Source: Enterococcus xiangfangensis
Lineage (GTDB): Bacteria; Bacillota; Bacilli; Lactobacillales; Enterococcaceae
Length of the DNA stretch: 64,000 nucleotides
Assembly: GCF_005405365.1 (NCBI RefSeq)
Contig: NZ_BJDX01000001.1
Span: 1-64,000 of the forward strand
Reading direction: 5' to 3'
Shown here: piece after piece, positions 20,139-29,649 of the stretch
How the letters are laid out: each line of letters opens with the position of its first letter
Position numbering within the stretch: position 1 is the stretch's first letter
Position numbers and translations under genes: made by a program
The notes under the pieces: model-generated
The model's database searches: none
What the model saw: the letters and a program-made list of their open reading frames with translations, nothing else
What the model was told of the DNA's origin: nothing

Positions 20139-20179
20139 AAAAAAGCTGCTTCAAAGGAAAATATTTACTTTGAAGCAGC
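20139..20179 (-). terminator. Terminator/attenuator between rpsB and tsf
   Basis: A 12-bp perfect stem (GCTGCTTCAAAG / CTTTGAAGCAGC) with an 11-nt AU loop and TTTTTT on the minus strand. I see no evident promoter between it and tsf, so it likely sets the ratio of S2 to EF-Ts mRNA by partial termination. Confidence 0.9.
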
Positions 20180-20192
20180 ATATGCTACTAAA

Positions 20193-20990
20193 TTATTCAG
20201 CTGATTCAGTAGAAGCGTTGTCGCCTTCCACTACATCAACGATTTCTTCGATTGAAGTTGCTTGTCCGCCATCTTCACTTACGAAGTCTTCTTCAGCTAC
20301 TTGGTCTTCCCCTTGATTGCCTTCGATGAAAGCGTCAGCCATTTTAGCAGTGATCAATTTCACAGCACGGATAGCGTCATCGTTTGAAGGGATAACTACG
20401 TCGATTTCATCTGGATCGCAGTTTGTATCAACCATTGCTACGATTGGAATGTTTAATTTTTGAGCTTCTTGAACAGCGATACGTTCTTTACGAGGATCAA
20501 CGATATACATAACATCAGGGATGCGAGGCATATCAGCGATACCGCCTAAGAATTTTTCTAAACGTTCACGTTCTTTATTTAAACCAACAACTTCTTTTTT
20601 AGGCAATACTTCGAAAGTACCGTCTTGTTCCATAGCGTTGATTTGTTTCAAACGAGCGATACGTTTTTGGATTGTATCCCAGTTTGTTAAAGTTCCGCCT
20701 AACCAACGGTGGTTTACATAGTATTGACCAGCGCGGATTGCTTCTTCTTTGATTGCTTCTTGAGCTTGTTTTTTAGTACCTACGAACAATGCAACGCCGC
20801 CGTCTTCAGCAACATCTTTCATGTAATCGTAAGCAACGTCTACTAATTTGACTGTTTTTTGCAAGTCAATGATGTAGATTCCGTTTCTTTCTGTGAAGAT
20901 ATATTTCTTCATTTTTGGGTTCCAGCGACGAGTTTGGTGACCAAAGTGTACGCCGGCTTCTAGTAATTGTTTCATAGACAATACTGACAT
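20193..20990 (-). CDS. rpsB: 30S ribosomal protein S2
   Basis: Structural small-subunit protein, 265 residues from the ATG at 20990 ([20 protein letters not shown]). Conserved S2 stretches: [38 protein letters not shown], and [23 protein letters not shown] lies upstream of this ATG; a longer reading from 21077 has no homology at its N-terminus. A short acidic tail follows the S2 fold. It starts the rpsB-tsf unit behind a strong promoter and a leader of about 125 nt. Confidence 0.97.
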   Translation of the reverse strand: MSVLSMKQLLEAGVHFGHQTRRWNPKMKKYIFTERNGIYIIDLQKTVKLVDVAYDYMKDVAEDGGVALFVGTKKQAQEAIKEEAIRAGQYYVNHRWLGGTLTNWDTIQKRIARLKQINAMEQDGTFEVLPKKEVVGLNKERERLEKFLGGIADMPRIPDVMYIVDPRKERIAVQEAQKLNIPIVAMVDTNCDPDEIDVVIPSNDDAIRAVKLITAKMADAFIEGNQGEDQVAEEDFVSEDGGQATSIEEIVDVVEGDNASTESAE

Positions 20991-21097
20991 TTGTGTTTCC
21001 TCCAATTGGTTTTTGTTTTCCTCTTTTGCTCTCTTTTTTGTAAAGAACTGACGATGCAGCACCGCTTTACAAATCAAGTCAAAATGTGGATTTTAGT

Positions 21098-21153
21098 TGC
21101 GTAGTCGCCTACACACAATTAGTAATTATACAAGAGTCTTTTTAATAAATCAA
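21098..21153 (-). promoter_or_regulatory. rpsB promoter and 5'-leader hairpin
   Basis: On the minus strand TTGATT (21148-21153), 17 nt, TATAAT (21125-21130) is a near-consensus promoter. Transcription would start near 21118. The transcript then opens with a 7-bp stem capped by a GCGA tetraloop of the GNRA class (21098-21115). The rest of the about 125-nt leader is less structured. Ribosomal protein leaders often bind their own product; for this hairpin that is only a suggestion. Confidence 0.75.
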
Positions 21154-21426
21154 TCTTTTTTTCTTACCTGAAATGGAGATTAATATTTATGTAGGAATAC
21201 TGCTCAAAAAAACTTTTTCTGCTATACTGAGTGCATAATTATTATTTAATTGGTTGATTTCACAACTTAAGACGGACAGATCCAAAGCCACTGCTGATTC
21301 CAGCGACAAACAAACGATTAATTTTTATTACTATCAAGAATGACTGCTTGTTTTCTGATCGACGTCTCTAGATTGTCGACTCAACGTTTCTAATAAAAAT
21401 GTATTATCAGGAATAAGGAGATTTTT
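21154..21426 (+). promoter_or_regulatory. argR upstream region with extended -10 promoter
   Basis: TGC-TATACT (21220-21228) is an extended -10 promoter candidate with a poor -35. It is followed by an AT-rich TGCATAATTATTATTT stretch (21232-21247) that loosely resembles an ARG box. The remaining leader of about 190 nt to the argR ATG holds only a weak 5-bp hairpin near 21359-21380. No known riboswitch pattern was recognised. Confidence 0.45.
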
Positions 21427-21912
21427 ATGCGAAAAAAAGACCGCCATGAATTAATCAAACAAATTATTTCGGAAAATCCGATTCGTAATCAAAATGAATT
21501 GATGGATTACTTGCAGCAACACCATGTCTCAGCAACTCAAGCAACCATTTCAAGAGACATCCGCGACTTAAAGATCGTAAAAACGATCGATGAATCCGGC
21601 AAACCGCGCTTTGAATTGTTTCAAGAACATCAAGCACCGACTGAAGATGATGATATCAAACGCTTGATCCGAATGACCAGTGATGTAATCGTCAAAGTCG
21701 CTACTGTTCAATTTATGACCATCGTCAGCACTTTACCGGATAATGCGCATCTATTAGCTTCGGTCTTAGATGATCTTTCCAGTGAATTGATCGTAGCGAC
21801 GATGGCAAGTTTTGATACGATCATCATTATTTCAAAAACAGCCGAAGATGCAGAGAAAGTCGCAAACTTTTTACAAAATCCTGAACAAGGAACTATTTTT
21901 ACCCAAGCTTGA
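21427..21912 (+). CDS. argR: Arginine repressor ArgR/AhrC
   Basis: Hexameric DNA-binding regulator that senses arginine, repressing biosynthesis and activating catabolism in the family. The 161 residues carry the N-terminal winged helix (HELIKQIISENPIRNQNELM; SATQATISRDIRDLKIVK near 38-55 with the SRD recognition motif). The C-terminal hexamerisation part has a variant of the usual GT.AGDDT arginine-binding motif: here ATMASFDTIIIISK near 129-142. That change suggests a paralogue of the ArgR family with altered arginine contacts, which is inference. AAGGAG lies 6 nt before ATG. It converges on argS, with ARG-box-like sites 3.3 kb away at argF. Confidence 0.92.
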   Translation: MRKKDRHELIKQIISENPIRNQNELMDYLQQHHVSATQATISRDIRDLKIVKTIDESGKPRFELFQEHQAPTEDDDIKRLIRMTSDVIVKVATVQFMTIVSTLPDNAHLLASVLDDLSSELIVATMASFDTIIIISKTAEDAEKVANFLQNPEQGTIFTQA

Positions 21913-21944
21913 TTTTATCTTTTCAAACCATTAAATATCCAAAC

Positions 21945-21984
21945 AAAAAAGGAAACTTGGTTAACCAAGTTTCCTTTTTGTTTT
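21945..21984. terminator. Bidirectional terminator between argR and argS
   Basis: A 24-bp perfect palindrome (GGAAACTTGGTT and its complement, 21951-21974) flanked by six A on the left and five T on the right, so it can end both the argR (+) and argS (-) transcripts. Confidence 0.93.
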
Positions 21985-22030
21985 ATTTTAAACCCATTCT
22001 CAGCGTTTGACCGATCGGATTAATTATAAA

Positions 22031-23722
22031 TTACATTTTATTCGGTGCATGAACCCCTAACAGACGTAGATCTTCTTTCAAGATGACCGTCACTGCATGA
22101 ACTAGTGCAAGACGCGCATCTTTTTGTTCATCCTCAACGAGTACTTTTGTGTGGGCATAATACTTGTTGAAAGCTTGCGCTACTCTGATAGAATGCTTGG
22201 CGATCACTGATGGTTCGTATTGATCAGCCGCTTGCATCACGACTTCTGGATAGCTTTGTAATAACTTGATGATTTCCCAGCTATCAGCATCATTTAAGGC
22301 GTAGACTGCTTCTGGATCAACCATAAAGTTGGCTTTTTCTAAAATTGACATCGCACGAGCATGCGTATATTGCACGTATGGTCCAGTTTCTCCTTCAAAA
22401 CGGACCACTTCTTCTAAGTTGAAGTCGAAGTTATTCAGACGATCATTTTTCAGATCATGGAAAATAACTGCGCCGACGCCGACTTGATGAGCCACTTCTT
22501 CTTTATTCGGCAGATCAGGATTTTTTTCTTGGATTTGTTTGAAGGCTAGGTCTTTGGCTTCATTCAACACTTCTTCTAATAAAACGATTTTTCCTTTACG
22601 CGTTGACAACTTTTTGCCATCTTTTGTGATCAAGCCAAAAGGGATGTGGACCATTTCATCAGACCAATCAAAAGACATCTCTTTTAAGACAGCTTTTAAC
22701 TGCTTGAAGTGTCCGCTCTGTTCATTCCCAACTACATATAATGATTTAACAAAATTATATTCACGTTTGCGATAAAGTGCAGCAGACAAATCACGAGTAA
22801 TGTATAAAGTGGCGCCATCAGATTTTTTAATCAATGCAGGATTCAAGTCATATTTTTCAAGATCGACGATTTCTGCACCTTCACTTGTTTGTAATAAATG
22901 TTTTTCTTCTAGCATCGTAACGACTTCATCCATTTTATCGTTATAAAAGGCTTCGCCGTTGTATGAATCAAACTCAACTTCCAGCATGCTGTAGATTTTA
23001 TTGAATTCTTTTAACGATTCGCTACGGAACCATTTCCATAATCCCAATGCTTCTTCGTCATCTTCTTCTAAACGTTTGAACCAAGCCCGCGCTTCATCAT
23101 TTAATTCAGGCTCTGTTTCAGCTTTTTCATGGAATTCCACATATAGACGCAGTAATTCATTGATTGGCTCCGCTTTGACTTTTTCTTCTGAGCCCCATTT
23201 TTTGTAAGCGACGATTAACTTGCCAAATTGTGTGCCCCAGTCGCCTAAGTGATTGATCTTGATTGGGTTATAGCCGATTTTACTTAAAATCAAACTGATA
23301 GAATTACCGATCACCGTTGAACGTAAATGTCCCATGGAAATTGGTTTAGCAATATTAGGAGAAGACATATCAATCGTAACATTGCCCTCATTACCAATAG
23401 TGCTGTCGCCAAAATGTTTGGCTTCTTTGGCGATTTGTTTTAATACCATACTTGAAATAACTTCTTTTTTCATAAAGAAATTCAAGTACGGACCAACTAC
23501 TTCAATTTTTTCAAAAGCTGTTGTATCGATTTTTTCCGCTAGTTCCGCAGCAATCTGCTGTGGTGCTTTACGAAAAGCTTTGGCAAGCGCAAAAGTGGGA
23601 AACGCGACATCTCCATGATCTACTGATTTCGGATTTTCTAGCAAACGTGCTACTTCCGGCAGTGTTAGGTTCTCTTTGACTGCTTCAAAAACAGCTTGTG
23701 CAACAATTTCTTTATTATTCAT
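22031..23722 (-). CDS. argS: Arginyl-tRNA synthetase
   Basis: Charges tRNA-Arg. From the ATG at 23722 it has 563 residues: an N-terminal Add1 domain, the class I HIGH-equivalent in [20 protein letters not shown] near 131-150, the KMSKS-like [10 protein letters not shown] near 380, and a C-terminal DALR anticodon-binding domain. GGGAGG lies 8-9 nt before this ATG; the longer reading starts 7 codons upstream inside the ribosome binding site region. The gene is preceded by an arginine-type T-box with terminator, so it is induced by uncharged tRNA-Arg. It converges with argR. Confidence 0.97.
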   Translation of the reverse strand: MNNKEIVAQAVFEAVKENLTLPEVARLLENPKSVDHGDVAFPTFALAKAFRKAPQQIAAELAEKIDTTAFEKIEVVGPYLNFFMKKEVISSMVLKQIAKEAKHFGDSTIGNEGNVTIDMSSPNIAKPISMGHLRSTVIGNSISLILSKIGYNPIKINHLGDWGTQFGKLIVAYKKWGSEEKVKAEPINELLRLYVEFHEKAETEPELNDEARAWFKRLEEDDEEALGLWKWFRSESLKEFNKIYSMLEVEFDSYNGEAFYNDKMDEVVTMLEEKHLLQTSEGAEIVDLEKYDLNPALIKKSDGATLYITRDLSAALYRKREYNFVKSLYVVGNEQSGHFKQLKAVLKEMSFDWSDEMVHIPFGLITKDGKKLSTRKGKIVLLEEVLNEAKDLAFKQIQEKNPDLPNKEEVAHQVGVGAVIFHDLKNDRLNNFDFNLEEVVRFEGETGPYVQYTHARAMSILEKANFMVDPEAVYALNDADSWEIIKLLQSYPEVVMQAADQYEPSVIAKHSIRVAQAFNKYYAHTKVLVEDEQKDARLALVHAVTVILKEDLRLLGVHAPNKM

Positions 23723-23846
23723 CCAAATTTCCTCCCAATTCACATTAATGAAAAAGCGACGGCTAAGATTCTAAGCTTGGTAAATGGAAAAACGATTTTC
23801 TGCACATTTAAAACTGCACAGGTCACGTTTATTATATAAGAATTCG

Positions 23847-24068
23847 AAAAAAAAAGCCCCTGATGTATAAAATACATCAGAGACGAGAATTCCCGCGGTA
23901 CCACTCTTATTGTCGTAAACGACCAACTTAGACTATAACGGTAGCTGCCGTTTCATCTCAAAAGTGCGCCCTCTATTTTTGTTTATCCGGCTCTCACCTG
24001 CCCGAACTCGCTGCAAAACAGACCATAGACTTCTCTTTTTCATCAATGAAATAATTATCTGGCATTAT
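23847..24068 (-). promoter_or_regulatory. T-box leader (arginine) of argS with its promoter
   Basis: On the minus strand the conserved T-box AGAGTGGTACCGCGGG is at about 23892-23907. It is followed by a terminator with stem CTGATGTA / TACATCAG and nine U (23847-23880). Upstream, the context GGCGCACTTTTGAG places CGC, an arginine codon, at 23966-23968 in the specifier position; the same alignment in the thrS leader gives ACC. TATAAT at 24063-24068 is the likely -10. Uncharged tRNA-Arg should pair with the T-box and prevent termination. Confidence 0.92.
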
Positions 24069-24110
24069 ACTAACAGAAAATTCTTCATCTGACTAGTCAA
24101 GAAAAGTTTT

Positions 24111-25124
24111 TTATGGATGAGGAATAAACAAATTACCCAGTGTCGCCGCCATCACTGCTTTAATCGTGTGCATCCGATTTTCAGCTTGTTGAAATTGCAA
24201 GGCATTCTTGCCGCGAAAGACTTCATCGGTCACTTCCAATTCTGTTAGACCATATGTTGCTTGAATCTCTTTGGCAACTTTTGTTTCAAGATCATGAAAC
24301 GCCGGCAAACAATGTAAAAAGATTGTTTCTTTCTTGTGCGTTTTTTCCATCAATGCTTGATTGACTTGATAAGGCAATAACAACTCGATTCGTTCTTGAT
24401 ACGCGTCTTCTTCTCCCATCGATACCCAGACATCTGTATAAATAATATCGGCTTGCTCAACACCTTGATCAATAGCATCCGTGATTAAAATGTTTGCGCC
24501 AGTTTCTTCAGCGTATTTTTCAGCCAATGCTATCAAATCATTTGCTGGAAAAAGTTTTTTTGGCGCTACGATTGAAATATTCACCCCTAAAATAGCTCCG
24601 GTGATCAAAAGTGAATTGGCCATGTTGTTTCGCCCATCACCGACATACGCCAAAGTCAATCCTGTTAATTTTCCAAAGTGTTCCTTGATCGTCAAAAAAT
24701 CCGCCAACATCTGGGTCGGATGCCACTGGTCGGTTAGCCCATTCCAAACAGGTACCCTGGAATGAGCCGCCAATGCCTCAACTGTTGCTTGTGAAAAACC
24801 GCGGTACTCGATACCATCAAACATACTGCCTAAAACTTTAGCGGTGTCTTCCACAGATTCTTTTTTTCCCAGTTGGATGTCATTTTTTCCTAAATATTCA
24901 GGATGTGCGCCCAAATCAATCGCCGCAGTTGTAAAAGCTGAGCGTGTGCGAGTGGATGTTTTCTCAAATAATAAGGCAATATTTTTCCCAGCTAAATAAT
25001 TATGCGGAATGTTTTGTTGCTTCAATGCTTTTAAATGAGCCGCAAAGTCAATTAAGTAAAGCAATTCATTTTTAGTGAAATCAATTTCTTTTAAAAAACT
25101 TCTCCCTTGAAAAATACTCGTCAT
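24111..25124 (-). CDS. argF: Ornithine carbamoyltransferase
   Basis: Interconverts ornithine plus carbamoyl phosphate and citrulline plus phosphate. The 337 residues show the carbamoyl-phosphate site [12 protein letters not shown] near 53-64, the [11 protein letters not shown] segment near 86-96, and the ornithine-site [10 protein letters not shown] near 271-280. ARG-box-like sequences lie directly upstream. There is no arcA, arcC or argG/H beside it, so whether it is biosynthetic (ArgF) or catabolic (ArcB) cannot be settled from context; the symbol is provisional. GGGGG precedes the ATG. It is transcribed toward the argS T-box, with no clear terminator between. Confidence 0.9.
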   Translation of the reverse strand: MTSIFQGRSFLKEIDFTKNELLYLIDFAAHLKALKQQNIPHNYLAGKNIALLFEKTSTRTRSAFTTAAIDLGAHPEYLGKNDIQLGKKESVEDTAKVLGSMFDGIEYRGFSQATVEALAAHSRVPVWNGLTDQWHPTQMLADFLTIKEHFGKLTGLTLAYVGDGRNNMANSLLITGAILGVNISIVAPKKLFPANDLIALAEKYAEETGANILITDAIDQGVEQADIIYTDVWVSMGEEDAYQERIELLLPYQVNQALMEKTHKKETIFLHCLPAFHDLETKVAKEIQATYGLTELEVTDEVFRGKNALQFQQAENRMHTIKAVMAATLGNLFIPHP

Positions 25125-25138
25125 ACTAACGCCCCCAT

Positions 25139-25189
25139 TTTGAATATTAATTCGTCAATATCTCAAAATTATTTATTTTTATTCATAAT
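25139..25189 (-). promoter_or_regulatory. Two ARG-box-like operators upstream of argF
   Basis: The first, TGAATATTAATTCG (25141-25154), fits TGAAT-WWWW-ATTCA with one change. The second reads TATGAATAAAAATAAAT on the minus strand (25171-25187) and matches most of the B. subtilis AhrC site CATGAATAAAAATTCAAG. Both lie within 65 nt of the argF ATG, consistent with ArgR control. Confidence 0.6.
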
Positions 25190-25234
25190 AACGGAATAAC
25201 TAGAAAGTATCAACCACATTTGTGAAATAGAATG

Positions 25235-25265
25235 AAAAAACTTCCTCGAAAAAATTCGAGGAAGT
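25235..25265 (-). terminator. Intrinsic terminator after tsaD
   Basis: An 11-bp perfect stem (ACTTCCTCGAA / TTCGAGGAAGT) with a short loop and a run of U on the minus strand, closing the tsaB-GNAT-rimI-tsaD operon. Confidence 0.92.
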
Positions 25266-25312
25266 TGACTGACTATTTTTATTTCTTCAATCATTTTTGA
25301 TTGAGGCAAACT

Positions 25313-26335
25313 TTAGATGTGTTGAAAAGCCAAACTTGGATCAGCGTTTAAAGTCATTCCTGCAAAGTGCTTTTTTTGCAATTCTACATGAGCTGCTGCT
25401 CCGATCATTGCTGCATTGTCTCCGCATAAACGTAATGGCGGTACGATCAACTTTATAGCAGGCAGTTCTTGACTTAGCACGCGCGCCATTTCTTCTCTTA
25501 AACCACGATTAGCCGCTACTCCGCCAGCCACGATTAATTGTTTGACCGGGTATGTTTTGCAAGCTTTGACCGTCTTTGTAACTAATACTTCAACGACACT
25601 TGCCTGAAAACTAGCGGCTAGATTTTTATGTTCCAATACTTCTCCCCGTTGTTCAGCGTTGTGCGTTAAATTAATAAATGCGCTCTTCAAACCGCTAAAG
25701 CTAAAATCAAAATTATCTTCCTTAATCATGGCACGAGGGAAATCATAGGTATCTTCTCCTTGATGAGCCAGTTCATCGATTTCTTTTCCGCTTGGATAAC
25801 TAAGACCTAACACACGGCCAACTTTATCATAAGCTTCACCAGCAGCATCATCGCGAGTCTCGCCAATAATCTCAAATGAACCGTCTTGTTCCATGTAAAC
25901 CAATTCCGTATGACCACCGCTGACTAGCAGAGCCATTAAAGGAAATTCCAACGGTTCAACCAAACGTGCCGCATAGATGTGTCCAGCCATATGGTTGATT
26001 GGCAATAGCGGCAATCCGTTTGCCCAAGCAAAAGCCTTTGCGGCACTTAGACCGATCAATAATGCTCCGACAAGTCCTGGGCCATAAGTTACTGCCACTG
26101 CCTGAAGATCTTTAGCTTCGACCGCTGCTTCTGTCAATGCTTCTTCAATACAGATCGTAATTTGTTCAACATGATGACGGCTAGCTACTTCTGGTACAAC
26201 TCCGCCAAAACGTTTGTGGCTATTAATTTGTGATGCCACAATATTAGATAAAATCTTTTCACCGTTTTCAACCACTGCAACACTTGTTTCATCGCAGCTG
26301 CTTTCAATCGCCAAAATGAGTTCTGTTTCATTCAT
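25313..26335 (-). CDS. tsaD: tRNA threonylcarbamoyladenosine transferase TsaD
   Basis: Catalytic subunit that, with TsaB and TsaE, transfers threonylcarbamoyl to A37 of ANN-decoding tRNAs. The 340 residues begin [16 protein letters not shown]. The metal-binding HMAGHIYAA motif is near 114-122, and SGGHTELV near 138 and [11 protein letters not shown] near 272 mark the ASKHA fold. It is last in a four-gene cluster with tsaB, and its start overlaps the upstream acetyltransferase gene by 8 nt. tsaE is not in the window. Confidence 0.97.
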   Translation of the reverse strand: MNETELILAIESSCDETSVAVVENGEKILSNIVASQINSHKRFGGVVPEVASRHHVEQITICIEEALTEAAVEAKDLQAVAVTYGPGLVGALLIGLSAAKAFAWANGLPLLPINHMAGHIYAARLVEPLEFPLMALLVSGGHTELVYMEQDGSFEIIGETRDDAAGEAYDKVGRVLGLSYPSGKEIDELAHQGEDTYDFPRAMIKEDNFDFSFSGLKSAFINLTHNAEQRGEVLEHKNLAASFQASVVEVLVTKTVKACKTYPVKQLIVAGGVAANRGLREEMARVLSQELPAIKLIVPPLRLCGDNAAMIGAAAHVELQKKHFAGMTLNADPSLAFQHI

Positions 26336-26753
26336 CTGCTTTTCCTACTTTCAAAGACATCAGCACTGCATCTTCTTGCGGATGCTGATAATAATTTTTG
26401 CGCCTGCCGATTTCTAAGAAACCAAACTTCTCATAAAAAAGACGTGCCGCGTGATTCGAAGCACGGACTTCTAAAAAAATAGTCGCGATTTGGTGTACTT
26501 TTGCATAGTCCAGTAGGCGCTCCAGCAACTGTGTGCCATACCCTCGACCTTTTATTTTAGTCGCGATATTTGTGATTTCGATTTCATCACAAACTTGATG
26601 AAATCCTAAAAAAGCTGCAGTTTCAGTTTTTTCAACAAAGTAATGACTATGAGCCAGTTTCATATCACTGGCAAATTGTTCTGCTGTCCATGGTGCATCA
26701 TCTGTATATGCCGCGTGGCTGATTTCCCAAATTGTTCTGGCTAATTCATCCAA
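26328..26753 (-). CDS. rimI: RimI-type GNAT N-acetyltransferase
   Basis: A 141-residue GNAT-fold protein. RimI acetylates the N-terminus of ribosomal protein S18 in E. coli and is commonly encoded with tsaB/tsaD. The acetyl-CoA motif A is [15 protein letters not shown] near 67-81, and [20 protein letters not shown] near 93-112 is the typical RimI C-terminal signature. The start read here is TTG with only a weak purine-rich site, so the exact N-terminus is uncertain. It overlaps tsaD by 8 nt. A second RimI-like gene lies directly upstream. Confidence 0.88.
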   Translation of the reverse strand: MDELARTIWEISHAAYTDDAPWTAEQFASDMKLAHSHYFVEKTETAAFLGFHQVCDEIEITNIATKIKGRGYGTQLLERLLDYAKVHQIATIFLEVRASNHAARLFYEKFGFLEIGRRKNYYQHPQEDAVLMSLKVGKADE

Positions 26754-26754
26754 C

Positions 26755-27303
26755 TTATCTCACTTCCAAATGTTTGATCATATCTAACGCATCTTCATTA
26801 TCCTCGGTGTAATAATTTTTTTGAATATTCCGAGCAGAGAATCCCAACCGTCGATACAGTCGTTGAGCATCTGTATTGCTGAGCCGAACTTCTAAAGAGA
26901 GCGTTGCACAATCGTTCATTATAGCGAAATTTTCTACTTCGTCAATCAACAGCTTCCCTATTCCACGATTTTGAAATGCGGTTCCCACTGCAATATTTGT
27001 AATATGAGTATCATTTCCAATCAAACGGCTGCCGATAAATCCAGCGATTTCTGCTTGTTTGGTTACAATACAAATATATAAATGCGGGATTGGTGAATGA
27101 ATTTCGGAAAGAAAGGCACTTTTTGTCCAAGGGGTCTCGCCAAAATACACATCTCGTTCAAGTGCTATCAACTCTTTGATATCTCGATCACCGATTTTTC
27201 GCATTAAATACTCCTCACCTTGCAGTCCAATCGATTTTTCACTAAAAGGCGCTTGTCTTCCATATAAAACGGTCTTTACTAATCCGCTAAATTTTTTCAA
27301 CAT
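26755..27303 (-). CDS. Second RimI-like GNAT N-acetyltransferase
   Basis: A 182-residue GNAT protein with motif A FQNRGIGKLLIDEV near 128-141 and the RimI-type LEVRLSNTDAQRLYRRLGF near 155-173. A segment of about 33 residues precedes the GNAT domain, which itself begins MRKIGDRDIKEL; translation from that internal Met is possible. The ATG lies 17 nt inside the end of tsaB. It is a paralogue of the next gene. One of the two is probably the S18 acetyltransferase; the target of the other is unknown. Confidence 0.85.
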   Translation of the reverse strand: MLKKFSGLVKTVLYGRQAPFSEKSIGLQGEEYLMRKIGDRDIKELIALERDVYFGETPWTKSAFLSEIHSPIPHLYICIVTKQAEIAGFIGSRLIGNDTHITNIAVGTAFQNRGIGKLLIDEVENFAIMNDCATLSLEVRLSNTDAQRLYRRLGFSARNIQKNYYTEDNEDALDMIKHLEVR

Positions 27304-27991
27304 AGTTATCGCCCTCAGATTGATGTGTTTCCAGCCATTTTTCTTCTGCCTCCACCCGTTTCAAATATTCTGGGACCACTTCATGAATATTTTCGATTGG
27401 TTTCGCAGAAAGACCTAATTTTCCTAAGATCAATCCATTTGGCAAGTTTACTTCATCTGCTTCAGAAATTTCAGCTTCCGGTAATACTGATAGGATCTGT
27501 TCTTTGAATTTAGCTGTTTCACCAACAAAAACTGCTGGTTGCTTTATTTGTTTCAATAAATCTGCTAACGCGATGTGACGATCTGCTAAATGATTTACTA
27601 GCTGATTTTCCCACTGATAAACACCTGCATAAACATTGTTTCGCCGTGCATCCATCAATGGAACGATCAACTTATTTGTTTGTACGTTCCCAGCAATGAC
27701 TGCCAAACTAGAAACTGTTGTCAACTCGATTTTTAAAGTTTCAGCTAATGTTTTAGCCGTTGTTACTGCAATCCGGATCCCTGTATAAGAACCAGGACCT
27801 TTAGCTACAACAATCCGATCCAAATCAGTCGGTTTTAACCCGCTTGCTTGCATCACTGTTTCGATTGCCGGCATCAAGGACAAACTGTGATTTAGCTTTC
27901 GATTTAATTGAAAGTGAGCTAGTACATTTTCATCCTCTAAAACTGCCACAGCTAGTGTTTGATTGGATGTATCCATCGCTAATAATTTCAT
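27287..27991 (-). CDS. tsaB: t6A complex subunit TsaB
   Basis: Non-catalytic ASKHA-fold partner that dimerises with TsaD for tRNA t6A37 synthesis. The 234 residues start MKLLAMDTSNQTLAVAV and contain KGPGSYTGIRIAVTTAKTLA near 65-84, the TsaB hallmark. It is the first gene of the tsaB-GNAT-rimI-tsaD cluster and overlaps the next gene by 17 nt. GAGGAA lies about 10 nt before the ATG. Confidence 0.95.
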   Translation of the reverse strand: MKLLAMDTSNQTLAVAVLEDENVLAHFQLNRKLNHSLSLMPAIETVMQASGLKPTDLDRIVVAKGPGSYTGIRIAVTTAKTLAETLKIELTTVSSLAVIAGNVQTNKLIVPLMDARRNNVYAGVYQWENQLVNHLADRHIALADLLKQIKQPAVFVGETAKFKEQILSVLPEAEISEADEVNLPNGLILGKLGLSAKPIENIHEVVPEYLKRVEAEEKWLETHQSEGDNYVEKI

Positions 27992-28092
27992 AAAAGTTCA
28001 TTTCCTCGCATTTAAGATAGCCATATTTTAACACAATCCTTATTTGCTTTCCTACTAACCGATGAAAGATTTCCGTTTTTCCTAGATTATAC

Positions 28093-28123
28093 AAAAAGAG
28101 CCGCGCACTAGCGCCGCTCTTTT
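28093..28123 (-). terminator. Intrinsic terminator after galT
   Basis: Stem AAAGAGCGGCGC / GCGCGGCTCTTT with one mismatch, a TAGT loop and a U-rich tail on the minus strand, about 37 nt past the galT stop. Confidence 0.82.
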
Positions 28124-28159
28124 AACGTATTCAATCGCTTTTATTTCTATCACTTTTTT

Positions 28160-29638
28160 CTACAACGTATGGATAAATCGTAAAAAGCCTAGCTGCCCTT
28201 CACTATCGCGTTTGAAAACACTCGCATCTTCCAATCCGCGCACAAAAATTTTTCCAACAGCCTTTTGGACGATCTCGGTCACATTTTCAACTGTAATTTG
28301 GTTGTCTGTTTTTAATTGATCTGCCCATTTTTGATGATAATCAGCCAGCGTATTTTCTTGTCCTAACAAATACTGTTCCACTTCTTTTAGTTCTGTTTCT
28401 AAATGTGGCGCCAGTACTACTGATCCCATCACATCATTTAAATCCAAAATTCCTTTTTTAATGTGTTGAACCTCTGGATGCAAATGAAAGATTCCGTCAG
28501 GAAATTCTGCTGAGACATTGTTATCGCGTAAAACAAGATCCAATTCAAAATGATCCCCCGTTCGACGAGCAATGGGTGTAATCGTATGATGTTGTGTTCC
28601 ATCAGTTGCTTGTGCAATGATTTCCAACGGTTCATCCGAATAAGTCTGCCAATTTGTTAGAATCTTATTGGCTGCCTCAACTAAATCCCTTTGTTTTTTC
28701 CCTTGCAATCGAATCACAGACATCGGCCATTTTACGATACCGGCAGTGATACTAGGAAAACCTTGCAAAGTAAATGGTCGTTCTATTTCAGCTGCTGCTA
28801 AAGGAAAAGCATGACGCCCACCTTGATAATGGGCATGGGTAGTCTTCGAACCGCCCACGATCGGCAGGTCCGCATCCGAACCCACAAAATAATGCGGAAG
28901 AACTTCTACAATCTTCAACAAACGCTGAAAAGTCGCTTTAGTCGTTTTTAGCGGACGATGTTCTTCTGATGCAATTATGCATTGCTCAGTATAATGAGCG
29001 TTTGGCGCGTATTGAAACCCCCAACTTTCTCCATCGAGATTCATTCGAATGATCCGCTGATTGCTTCGTGCCGGATAATTTGCGCGGCCTTTGTATCCTT
29101 CATTCTCCATACAAAATACACATTTAGGATACGCATCTGTTACTGTTTGTTTTGCGATAAACGCTTCTTGATCATTCTCTATTTTTGAAAAATCAATCAT
29201 CATTTCCAACTGACCATACTCAGTTTCAACGGAAAATAAACTATTGCGAGCATTCTCTCGTGTTTTGACATAATTCGTCTCTTTGCTTAAATTGAAAAAA
29301 TAATCCGTCGCCTGAATTGGATCTTTTGAATAATATTGCGCAAAATAAGCATTCACTACAGATGGCGGAGGCGTCATCAGATCCATCAATTGAGCTTCCA
29401 ATCTCTCTTTTTCTGCTTGCAGACCGGTGATTACTTGATTTTTTTGAGCTTGACCCAAAAGCTGTTCAACTAGTGCTATTGCCGGTTCAGCTACAGCTTG
29501 AACTTCAACTTCCATTAATGCGTCTTCTCCAATCATAGCAATGACTCGATTTTCTAAATATAAGCGATCCATTTCCATCCAGCCACCTGATTGAATGGCC
29601 AGCGTAATAAAATCTCTTATCGTTTGACTGATTGACAC
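28160..29638 (-). CDS. galT: UDP-glucose-hexose-1-phosphate uridylyltransferase, Firmicutes (class II) GalT
   Basis: Leloir pathway enzyme exchanging UMP between UDP-glucose and galactose-1-phosphate. The 492-residue length and N-terminus (TIRDFITLAIQSGGW) are those of the long Gram-positive class rather than the 350-residue E. coli type. The HAHYQGGRH segment near residue 290 carries the His cluster expected at the nucleotidylation site. The start is GTG with GGAGG 7 nt upstream. It follows galE by 10 nt in one operon. galK and galM are not present here. Confidence 0.95.
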   Translation of the reverse strand: MSISQTIRDFITLAIQSGGWMEMDRLYLENRVIAMIGEDALMEVEVQAVAEPAIALVEQLLGQAQKNQVITGLQAEKERLEAQLMDLMTPPPSVVNAYFAQYYSKDPIQATDYFFNLSKETNYVKTRENARNSLFSVETEYGQLEMMIDFSKIENDQEAFIAKQTVTDAYPKCVFCMENEGYKGRANYPARSNQRIIRMNLDGESWGFQYAPNAHYTEQCIIASEEHRPLKTTKATFQRLLKIVEVLPHYFVGSDADLPIVGGSKTTHAHYQGGRHAFPLAAAEIERPFTLQGFPSITAGIVKWPMSVIRLQGKKQRDLVEAANKILTNWQTYSDEPLEIIAQATDGTQHHTITPIARRTGDHFELDLVLRDNNVSAEFPDGIFHLHPEVQHIKKGILDLNDVMGSVVLAPHLETELKEVEQYLLGQENTLADYHQKWADQLKTDNQITVENVTEIVQKAVGKIFVRGLEDASVFKRDSEGQLGFLRFIHTL

Positions 29639-29649
29639 ATTGATTCCTC

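Noticed and set aside
20991-21077. 29-codon N-terminal extension of rpsB
   Set aside because: GGAGG precedes the ATG at 20990, which gives the canonical S2 start; the extension is leader RNA.
21340-21393. 17-codon ORF with two Arg codons in the argR leader, a possible attenuation peptide
   Set aside because: It has no usable ribosome binding site and no terminator/antiterminator pair follows it before argR.
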